Below, piece after piece: positions 27,301-39,300 of a stretch of DNA of 64,000 nucleotides. The stretch's first letter is position 1, and each line of letters starts with the position of its first letter. This DNA is from Gyrodactylus bullatarudis. Its lineage: Eukaryota > Platyhelminthes > Monogenea > Gyrodactylidea > Gyrodactylidae. A program made the translations under genes and the position numbers. Location: assembly GCA_012064415.1 (NCBI GenBank), contig SSNU01000234.1, positions 523,088 to 587,087 on the forward strand. The letters are read 5' to 3'. Under the pieces are notes generated by a model. The model was not told the DNA's origin and searched no databases. It saw only the letters and a program-made list of their open reading frames with translations.

Positions 27301-30300
27301 GGTATGAGATCATGAAAGTATATAGATAGTAATTTTTTTTTGACAAACTTGTCGTACCACTGAAGAAGGCGTGTGAAGACAATCACCGTCGAAACGTTTG
27401 GATGACCATGGCTGAGAATTCTAATATTGACCTAAGTTTTAATAATTTTATTAAGAAACTTTTTTCTCGACAAAGAAATTAGTCTCTGTAAATAATGAAC
27501 CTGACAAAGTGACAAGTCTGAAATTGTCAAGAAATCAGAGTAAAATTTTCAATGATTACAAAAAAATCAAGATTACTATGCTGAATTTGTAGTGTTTTTA
27601 GACATTCAAATGATAATATCAATAGTCTCTGATCACACTGCAATTGAACAAAAAAACAGACTATGAGATGAACAGAGGGCCTAGTGGTTAGAAACGTTCC
27701 CTTCGATTTTTAACCTCTATCAACTGTAAGAAGACAATTCCCGTCAAGTTAGATACATGTAGTAATAACCTGTGACCATACTTTACTTGAAGACTGAATG
27801 TCTAAATTTTTGTGGAATTTATACAGCTCAGACTAGAAGACGCTACACGTTAAGTGGTTCAATAACCATTGGGTACGATATGAACTCGACGACAATCAAT
27901 ATTTGTATTCTACCATCTGAGGGAAATCTGAGCATACATTTAGGTTTAGTTCCAGACTCATTTAAAATACAAATTAAAACTGAGCATGACAATTCTGAAA
28001 ATGCTTTTGCATTTGCAAAAACTATCATATAAGGATAATGGTTCACTAATTAAAAGATTTATCGTGTAAAATTCTCTCTAGCTTTATAATACGAATAGAT
28101 TTGAAAATCTTGATTCCAAAACTGACCAAAGTTTTACATAATTTGTCATTCAAAAAGATGAATGAGAGATATCTACGACGATTAAAAGTTTTCTACAACC
28201 TCAGAAAAACGTTTTAAATATTCTTCCAATGTTTGTACTGGATTTTAATTTTTTGGCAATTTTTATTTTTAATTGCTAAAACTAATAAAAAATTTGAGCT
28301 AAAAGGTCGATATAGTGAAAAAATTGGAGCATTTTCGAAAAATGAGTTTTTTGTAAAAAATAGTAAATTCTCATGTCGATTGGGTTTATATGAAGAGGAA
28401 ATACATAAAAAAGAAATGTGCCTTATTTCTTATTAACCATTACTGTACTCTGTGTAGATGAAAAGAAATTCAACATTCATACTTTTGTGACTTTAACTAA
28501 ATTGAAGATGGATGGCAATTAAACTTGAGTTAGCCCATAAAAAAACAGTGCATATGAGGGAAATCTTTAATTTTCCCTCTTACCTGCATGTATTAATCAA
28601 TCTCGCATTTCTCTGTCATAATAAAATGGCTTATTAATAATTATTATTACTTAAATTAAAGGGTAAAGTGAGGGGTAGACACGAGAGAAAGGATGAGATT
28701 CTGGTCTTTTTATTGTTTTTCTTTCTGTATTACATAAATAAATAAATCCTTGCTTCCCTTGAATAATTAAACAATTATGATGAGAAAATGATGACAAATT
28801 GGTGTGGGAGAAGAGATCTATCCAACCTCCATCCCCCCACAATACACACACATAACATCTGTGTGTGGTGTGTATATGAGAATCGTAAGTGAAGTGGATT
28901 GGAGAATGTAAGATCAGATAAGAATCAGAAAAGAATTTACAGATCTTCCAGATAAATGGAGATTCAAGTCAGCTATTTATTGTATTAGTATTTCTCCTGG
29001 ATCAGAGATATTTTCAAAGAAAGCCTTTCAAGACTCTTTCGGCTCTGTAATTTAAATAACACCCACTTCTACTTCTATTCATGACTATCTATCCTCTCTG
29101 GTTGAGATTCACTTGATTTAAATTATCTAATTGTGAAAAATTATTATTTAAAAAACATAATTTTGAACCAAGTAGTTCTTCAGGGAGGTGTTCGGCATAG
29201 ATTGTCTATAACGTTGTTCGCTTGCTGCCTGACTATGTTGTCTTCTGGCTTATATTGGTCTGTCTGTAGAAAGAGGAGAAAAGGGTGTAGTATTTCTTAA
29301 AGAGCAAGGATTAATCTAAATGTTTTTTATTCTAATCTTTATTTTAATTTTCCTTCAAGTGATGAATTATATTATCAGAGTTATTACTCTAATAATTCTG
29401 ATTATTGTAACAATCACTATAATTTTTATAATCCTTGCTCTTTAAGAAATACTACACCCTTTTCTCCTCTTTCTACAGACAGACCAATACAAGCCATAGT
29501 CAGGCAGCAAGCGAACAAAGTTATAGACAATTTAAAAACAGTTTTTTGTCTTTAATAAATCAATCAAATCCCCATGATTTTCCATACTTATTAGGGACAG
29601 ATTTTTTTCAATTCTGATTGATTTGAAATATATAAATTTTTATCCAAAAACATTTTTTCTATTAAAGTGGCAGTGATTGTGTCAAAGTTTCATTTCTAGC
29701 AAAAAATCTCCCATATCTGATATTATTACTTTTAAGTAGTCATCAAAGATTTAGAGGTTTCTGATAGAAATAGCTGATCCCTAAGACTTATTTTACATAT
29801 ACTACACTGAATTGTAGTTGAAATGTACATATGGCCCCAATATATATCTTTTTTCTAATTTTCCAGATATGATTTCCTTTTCTCATATATTTATATATGT
29901 TCAATAAGATAAGATAGACTTGATTATTCCTTCCGAGTATGACAGGTTACAGAGTAGTCGTTGTCATTGAACCAATCAGAATTCAGTAAGAGAGTTAGAA
30001 CTGCTTTTTAGTTAAAAATTACCCTAGTTTGAGCCCAAAGATTGCGCTTTTCATGAGAGAGGAATTTGTAAACAAAATTGAGGAAAATTAATAAAATAGA
30101 GTTAAATAAAAGGAGATATTTCTGTTAATGCATCAATGTCTTGTACATCGTATTAATTGAGTTGTAATATATTTGAAATACAAATAAATATATTTTATCT
30201 TTGAATGAAAGATGAAAACTATCTAGTTTCTTTTTGTTCCTTCAACGACCTTAGTAGTAGTAGAGAATATGTTAGATTTATTCAACTTGAATTATAATTA

Positions 30301-33300
30301 GTATTCAGGTCATTCTATAGAATATTTGATGTTTAAAACCCAATCTCTTAGTTTTACTACAGTTGGCATAAGTGATAGAGTAAACCAACTTTGGCCTTTA
30401 CACTCGATGATAAACTGTAGGGCTAATTGACATGAAGATGAGAATTTATTATTTTTACACAAAACTCAATATTTTTCTCCAGATTCACAGAAAATAATAA
30501 TTTTTTGAATTCTAAAACGGAATGAGCCAATATGATGTGGATATTCGAAAAAATTCTGACCAAAATTAGGCCGTTTTTCGAATTTAGAAAATATACCAAA
30601 TTTTCACTTTTTCAACTTTTGATTTCAAAATTTTTCATCGATTTCGATTATTCGAAACAGTTAAGTTATGATATTTAGGATCAACATTAGACAAAGAATT
30701 CGAATTAGGCCATAGATGTAGCGAAGATCTTACTGTTTCAGAGAAAAAGTTAAACTTCCAGATTTTGGATAATTTGCCTTCGTGATAATCGAAAAATTCA
30801 AATGGTTCGATTTTCCACAGTAATGACGAACTTCAGTTAACTTCAGCAGGTGAATTCGAATTCTTCATTCAATGTTGATCCCAAAGATATGCATTTAACT
30901 GTTTCGAATAATCGAAATCGAATAAAAATTTTGAAATCAAAAGTTGAAAAAGTGAAAATTTGGTATATTTTCTAAATTCGAAAAACGGCCTAATTTTGGT
31001 CAGATCGAATTATTTTTGGATATCCACATCATATTGGCTCATTCCGTTTTAGAATTCAAAAAATTATTTGTTTCTGTGAATCTGGAGAAAAATATTGAGT
31101 TTTTGTAAAAATAGTAAATTCTCATCTTCATGTCAATTAGGTTTAGATGCCAGAAGAAATAAACCTTTTTATAAAAAGAACTATACAACAAGATTCCTTG
31201 AAGGACTGACAAGCTGAATATTATTAATGCGACAAAGCTACGTAACACTGAAAAGAATTCTATCAATAATCTCTAGTGGAAAAATTGGTTGTGTATATTC
31301 TCTTTAAAAGGGAAAAATCGGGATGTAAATCAAATTATCTAATCGATCACGCTTACTTCTCATCGTGAATGTAATGATTTAAAGATTTTGTTGATGAAAT
31401 TTTTCGGTATAATCAACCGTGCTATTATAAGAAGAGGTACAATGAGACAACAGCTATTATCACATTGAGAAGTAGAGTTTGTTTGAAAAGAACTAAATTG
31501 ATTGGATATTGTTCAGGCCACATCGCATTCAAACAAATGAAAGGATTGGAGAATGGAAATTTAAACCCAAGAACACACTTATACTAGGGTAAGACATAAT
31601 TTTTTAACTTGACGAGTTTATGTGTTCATTTGATAGAACATAAGAGAACAAAAAATTTCTATTGAAGCTCATGCTTTTTATTTTACTTCGAGATGCATAA
31701 TTTCAATTGAAGATTTTTTGAAGATCAAATTTTAAAGTCAAGTTAGTATCAAATATATTCTGAATAAGCCCTTGGAAAAATCCGGTCAATTTGGGAAAAA
31801 CTTATGTTTTTAGCATATTAGAACCCTAGAACGATATTTGGGGGTTCGAGAAGCCTGTTTCCTTATCTTTAGCCAATTGAAAACTCGTTTAGGAACATGA
31901 ATCCTATTAGTTTTTGGTATATTTTCATTTGCAATGAATATCAGTGACATAGCACGTGAGCTGAATCTTTACTCACGAGATCAAGACCTACTGGAAAGTG
32001 ACAACTCAAGCTAAGACGGGAGTGATCACGTATTTTCAGATGAAGAATTAGATGAATCAATTGTAGAAATTCCAGATGTCTTTCCTCCAAATACAATTAC
32101 TTCTAAAGACGGTCTGTTCTACAAGACCAGCGCCAAGAAGAACCCTCGCCAACAACATATATATAAGAATTGTGACAACTTATTTGAACCAATTGAATTC
32201 TTCAAATTACTAGTGACTGATGATATGCTTTTATCGATAGTAAAATTTACCAATAAATACAAAGAACTCCGGCAACTGAATAGATCGTCAATCAATCTTC
32301 AAGAACTCAAACGATGGACAGGTATCTGTATTTTATTTGGACTCACTAAGCAGAAAGGAATGAATCTTGAAATGCTTTGGTCAGAAAACTTTGGAAATCA
32401 ATTGGTCATAAATTCAATGTCTTTGAGTCGTTTCAATTTTATAAAACAAATTATAAGATTTGACAACAAAGCGACGCGTCAAAGAGGACCTGATTGAGAT
32501 CGTTTGGCTCCTATTCGTCTTTTTTTGAAAGCTTCGTCAATAATTCCCAAACTAGTTACACTCCAAGTGAAAGTTTTCATTCCTACTAAGCCAGGGAAAT
32601 ATGGAATCAAGATTTGGTTGTTAGCTGATTCAAAGACATACTACTAGGTGAACGCTCAGGTTTATCTTGGCAAAGTCAATAATGTTCAAGATAAGAACCA
32701 AGGTACTAGAGTGGTGAAAGAACTTTCTTTACCTTATCTGAACAAAGGTCGTACAATAACTATGGAATATTTTTTTACCTCCATGGAAATAGCTCAATAC
32801 CTTCTTGAAAAGAAAACAAGTGTGGTTGGAACAGTGAGGGCAAATCGAAAGTTTTTACCTGTCAGTTTTCAGGACAAGAAAATAGCAGAAAACCAGGCAG
32901 ATTATATTTTTTGTGATAGAATTACACTTTTGAAATATGGACAAAAGAAAAATCATCCAGTTTTAATGTTATCTTCTGATCACACTCGACCGGAAAGTGT
33001 TCAGGGAAAACCGGAAATCATTCTTGATGATAATAAATACAATGGTGGAGTCGATTCCTTAGATCAAATAGTAAGCTTCTACTCATCCAAAAGGGGAACA
33101 AAAAGGTGGCCTCTTGCTATGTATTGGAACACTCTTGATTTGGCCGTTTATAATGCCTATGTATTATATTCGATAAGTATGAAGAAAAAGAATCCAGCTT
33201 TCACCATAACTAGAAGAGACTTTATATGTGAAATTTATAAAAGTTTGATCGACTACAGGAAACGAGAAGCTCCTGAAGATAGAATTACCTATGGTCCAAA

Positions 33301-36300
33301 GTCTGTTAAAAGAGCTAGATGCAACTATTGTGATAGAAAAAAATATTCAAAAATGAAACAGTGTTGTCAAATTTGTGGAAAAAATATCTGTAATGAGCAT
33401 TTTATTAACTTGTGCTTCCAATGTTCTAAATAAATCCCTATTTAACTCAATTTCTGGTATTTTTTTCAACAAGGGGTTCCAAAAACCCCCATTTACAGAA
33501 AATGCGATTTTCATAATATGCCGTTCTAGGGTAAGAACATCAATTTTTTTAAATTTCGTTTTCAAAAATGGCGATCATAGAGCATGAAGAACCTTTTGGA
33601 TTGTGTTCGGGAAAAACTATTTGTCTTTCTCTAAGCTGTATAATATACAGTGTATATGCATTACCTTCAATCGTTGAGATTTACAATAGAAGGGATAGAG
33701 GACCACTTTTCTTATTGGAATAGAATGATTCACACGGTCTTAAGTAATCAGAAGACACTGGCAAATTGAATAATGCTAAAAGTTTTGCTGTAAACTCTAA
33801 GATGATATATCTATCTAGACAATAATTTCAAATTCAAGTGGGCACAAGATTCGAATTCTACACACTTAGCCAGACAGCTTATCAAGTCCAGTATACCTCT
33901 CAAAATATAGCTGTGTGTCCTAATCTAGATATATTCTCACAAAGTTTCAGTTATTTTGAAATACATATTCAAGCTCATCATTGGAGTCTAAATAAATACC
34001 TTAAGAAAAAAGCGGTTCTGTAAGGAGGGGGACTAGATTGTTTTAGTATCACTAAATTCTAAAAGAAAGTTACATGAATTTGAGTAATGAATCGGAACAG
34101 TGCAGAACATGCATTTGTTAGGTAGGGACCAAAAGAATCTCATTAAGAATTAGCTGCAAGTCTCTTTCTAGATTTGGTTGAAGAAGAATGAGTTGAATAG
34201 AAATCAAGGAATTTAAGATTACACATTAGAAATTGGTACTCATGATGCAGTCATAATAATACTGAGATCGAAATAGGGGATAATTGTATGTAATTATAGC
34301 AAAAGAGGAGAATTCTTTAATAAATTATCGATCTATATAGCTAAGGATGTTTAATTTCATATTCTTGAGTAATTAGTTTGATACTTTACACAAACTCTGA
34401 TTGGTTTAGGCATTTCGTTTTAGATTCATCAACAGACCTGCATAATATATTCTTTTAGAATTTGGATGGGATTTTATAGTCGGATTCACAGCTTCTCTAA
34501 AAATCTAACAGGGGCTTTGGTAAAAGCATTGAAATTATAGAATTTTACTATACTACTCGATGAAAAAGATGTAAGTTGATGGAAGTAAATATTATTTCAT
34601 TCAAATATTGAATGAATTTATGGCTCGCAGTTCAAATTCTAGGATCAGAATTCACAAGTTTTCAAAATTTAGCTGAGTAAATTAGAAATAATTTTAATTT
34701 ACTCATTTTGTTGTTAGGTAACTGGAATATTCATACATTTTTAATCAAATAATTTCCATTTTTCCAATACATTGTGCTTAATTTCGATAAATATTCTGCC
34801 TCACTTTTACCTGATAGTCGTGAGAAATAATTCTGTTTCCCATGAGCTAGGGCGGATTTTTATCATTCCAACTATGGAAGTAATAATGACTGAATCAAAG
34901 TATATTTAAAGACTCACTTCACCAGATTCTATGGCCAACAATAGATTCATGAGATCAACAAACTGCCAAGAGAGTACTTATAGAAGTTAAAATGGGATTA
35001 TTTCAAGACTGCGTAATTGATGGAAATTATTTTAGGTCATTATATATCCTCATCTCAATTTCGATAATTAATAACGAAAAAATCGATAGATCACAGTTAA
35101 GAGTAAGAGATCATCTCAAACAGACTGTTGGACAGAGGGGAAAGAGTTATTCTTTGAGATGATAAATCAAGTCTAGTACTTGTTCCACACATAATGAAGG
35201 TCAACAGGTTCCAAGAAAAAGAGGGAACATGACAAGAGATGATTAGCAAACCACTACACAATCTTACAAATTGGACTTTTCCAGTTATTTTTGCTGATTT
35301 CAAATATGTTGTAATAATTCATCAATGAAATTTATTCACAATTTCATTCTGATTTTCAAAAGGGTTAATTCCAAAAATCATCCCAATGAAATATTTTTAC
35401 CAAAAATGATCCCAAAAATACTTTTAAATAACAAGAAAATGCCGCCCAACAAGGAGAGGAAAACGAAAAAGACTGAGTGGTCAGTTACAAATCATTCTTT
35501 CATCAAAAGACAGAAACAATTATCAGATTGAGCACAATTTAGTTCCCATCCCCCCTTACCCAAAGAAGACCAAGCATCAAAATCAACCAATGGAAGGGCT
35601 CAAAAAATTGCATTGTAATAATATTTTAAAATGTTAACCAGAGTAGAGTCTGAAGAGACCCGGCGAAATATAACTAAAATATAAGCTCGTTTTCTCGAAC
35701 CCTCATCATGAGTTTAGAAACCAACAATGATATTCTTGATGAAGTTCAAAAAGAAATAATTTCATTACACTTTTTTCAGCTCTTGATGTTTTACGGCTTT
35801 TACATGGTCTTCTACATTTTTTATTTATTCTGTAACCTTCAAATTCCGACTCCTTCAGATTTTCGACGTCACAGAGCATGATATTTTTCGAGTAAGCTGC
35901 TTTCAAGGAGATTACTTTTCAAGAGAAACTTCTAACTTATTAGCCACAACACACAGATGTTTACATTAATTTTTGCAAAAATACAAGAACATTGGAGTTT
36001 ATTCCACTACAGAAACATAAAACGATCTTGAGAAACATAATATAGATCTTCTTTAGGGGTAGCGAAAATTTCAGGTTCGCCTAATTTTTTTCCGTCAACA
36101 GTTCAATCTTTTGATAAAAGTTTAGCCCATCTAAAAATTTATTAATATATTCTACAACATAGAAAAGTAGAGAGGGAAATTTTGAAATATATAATAATTA
36201 TTATTATTATTTATAATTTATTTGAGGAAAAGAGTTGAAATTTTCATTAGGGTCATTCTTGGGAATTAACCTTTTTTAAAATATAGAGATGCGTCAAAAA

Positions 36301-39300
36301 AAATATATTTTATACAGTCATAATTTCCTTATAAGATTATTTACGCTTTGGATACTTCAAGGCATCCAAACAGGGGTAAATCATCTTCCTACAACGTGCT
36401 GAAATAGACACAAAATTGAGTTACAGTTGAGAAGTTCTGAAAGATAGGTAAAAAGTCATCTTACACTTTAAATAGTTCAAAAACTTGAAGAACTAAGGAA
36501 AATTTTCCATTTACTCTTTGGTTAAGAATTTAAAGAGTCATTTCAGTATTTCTATCTTTTTTCTGTGTAGAAAGATAAAGCCCTGCAAGTCGTGTTTTTT
36601 AGATTTTACCCAAAAACTCGAATTTTTAGTTATTTCTTTTATATCTAAAAAATATTTGGAATGAGCAAAGGATTCTCAACAAAACTGAAAAATACTGGAT
36701 TTTTTTCATAAAAGACTGTTTTAGGAAAAGAAATAAAAGTTTTGGTGGGAAATAGTGCCGAGAATTTTCGAAAATTTTATCTGAATCAGTAGAAATATTC
36801 ATCTCTTAGAGGATACAGATGAAATAAAAGCTTATATTACTCAATATTCACCCGTCTTCCAAATCCTCTAAGAAATGAATATTTCTACTGATTCTGAAAA
36901 AAATAAAAGTGAAAAATAAATTTACTCACAAGGAATGATTGGTTCAGGTACTCTGATAATCTTTGTAAGTTGATACGTTCCTGAGGAACGGTCTTGAGAC
37001 CATTGTTTACAGCTAACTCAATCGAAGCTGGAATGTAGAGTTGATTCTCAGATTTGGTATTAAACATTTTTGAGGTGTATTGTTCAGTCTTGAGGAATTG
37101 TTCAATGAGACCCTCAAAAGTTCCCGGATTGAAGAGAAACTCCATTGGATTGAACATTTCTTGGATGCATCTGCACAACATGAAGACATCACTGCTTATC
37201 CGAGGTGAACCAATTTCCAGTTTTCCGCGGACATCTGAAATCTCCTGGCTAGCTAGGGAGCAGCCCATCTTACCAGCTGATTCCAAGAGTAGCTCTGGTG
37301 GTAACCAACGGCCAAGGCTATTAATTGGCAATTTGGCAGCGTAAACAACAGCATAGCATGATGAGCTTGATTCATTACTACTCTTAGTGGGGTTCATTCT
37401 TGATTTTACAAAAAAAACTTGATCAAAACACCATAGTTAGATGTGCAAATGAAAACTAACGATAAAGTTAATATCAAAACTTGGAAATTTATCCAGGATT
37501 ACCAATTTAATTTTCTTAACTCAAAATTCTTAAGAACGTTGAATTTTTTCTTGGAGTTTCTAATTGGTTAAAGTGATTGGCATTATCTGAATTCGAAAGC
37601 TATTGATAAACTAGCTATTAATTGACTAGTTCAAACTAGAAAAAGAAATCTCGTTTTTGAGTACCCATATATGTGCACTAAATGGAGATTTTTATCTATA
37701 ACAGGTATAGTTGCATTGTTGATAGGAATAAGGAAATTCTAAACTTTTAGGATGAAACTCACAACAGTTTTCGGTTATATCGACTGAATATTCAAGAGAT
37801 AACAAGATATATAACAGTTTTGAAAAGATGACATGCAGTTTCAAAGATATTAGTATCGAAGATATCAATGGGATGAAGACTCACTCAACAACAGCATGCT
37901 CAAAGTTGCCCAACTTTGCTGTATCGATGCTAAGTAGATATATAGAATGCGAGGTTACATTGCAATGGATAATGTCACTCTTGTGCAGAAATAATAAGGC
38001 ATCAGATATCTGCTTGGCAATTTGAAAGATTGATAACAACGGAAGCTTGTTCAACTAAAAATTAGGATTCAGGGGGAAGATGGATTAATTTAGTTTGCTA
38101 CTCTCTAAAGATGGAGTCTGAACTTACTTTTGTATGAAGATAATGGAACATTGAACCAAGATGTGGCCTCTCAAGGGCTAACGAGACCAGGTCAAATTCA
38201 ATATTCGCTTGTAGCCGAGTGCATTGGGGCAGGACACCGAGAACTGAGATAATACTTGGATGGCGAAGGTTACTAATAAGGAAATAAATCTATTATTATT
38301 GCGATGTTTCAAACCGACCTTTCATGGGAAATGCAGGTGTTAATAAAAGGAGAAAATTGAATCTATGATTTTCACAAGTTCATCAAGATGGTGAGTTATT
38401 TTTTGAAATATTCCAAACTCCACTAATCATCTTATTCTATCGAGGACGAAAAAATTATTTATGCCAAGTTCCCACTTTTTTGGGCGTTGAGTTTTACAAT
38501 TTTTTGTTGATCAATTTCTAGGATCACGAGTAGTCAACGAAATCTAATTAAAAATCTTGTCTGGAAGAATTCGTGATTATGATCCTAGAATCGGTATTTG
38601 ACACTGAAATTAACAAAAAAGTGTCCTTATTTGATGTCAGATATTTATTTCTTTTCCTCATAACTACCAGGTGTTTATTGGAATTTGTAATTTCATTATC
38701 AAGTTATTCAATTAAGATTCTTATCACATTTTTATAAATAACTTGAAGTAAAAATACATTAAGAATACTTTTGACTCTTTAAAAAGCTAAACAAACTTTC
38801 AACAAGAAGAGAGATCAAGGCGAGAATTTCTCCCCTTCTAATTAATTTATATTCAGAGAGTATGTTTGTGTGTGTGTGATATATAAATAAATATCAAAGG
38901 CATTTAATATGCCCCCACCCTGCCATCACAACCACGTTGTTTGTTAGAATGACTGTCAAGCAATAATAATATTACCCAAAAAAATGAATGGTCCTCTTAT
39001 TTTATTATTATAATTATAATGCAAATTTCTTTCTTCTCTATATACAATTCATCCGTGTCTCTTTAATTGAAAAGAAAAACTATAAACAAATAATAATAGT
39101 AGTAATAATTGTGCAAAAAAATATATATACTGTTTTTGTTCTATCTTGATGATCATCATATGCAAACTCAATCATTCAATCAAGCATCCTTAGTTTTTTT
39201 CATGCGTAGTACATGCCAAAAAGAGACTCTCTTATTATTATTATTCTAGACCCTATAGAGATTGTCAAGATTATCAAGTTCCGAATTTGTACATGTGATT

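Larger units (their letters stand above)
26573..36929. other. 10-kb intron or intergenic gap inside the TEX14-like model
   Basis: Holds Penelope-like fragments, a foldback of the third family, the full family A foldback, the piggyBac copy and LTR-like copy 5. I found no host exon in it. If the tail exons were a separate gene, its promoter would lie here. Confidence 0.5.

Noticed and set aside
27674..27745. tRNA-like D-arm string GGCCTAGTGGTTAGAAACG
   Set aside because: No matching T-arm, anticodon stem or acceptor stem could be drawn around it.
27772..28046. Overlapping plus and minus ORFs of 86 and 67 codons
   Set aside because: No splice context or recognisable domain; one is the shadow of the other and neither can be supported.
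38860..38890. GTGTGTGTG tract with TATA repeats as a regulatory site
   Set aside because: It is a simple-sequence microsatellite with no other supporting signal.
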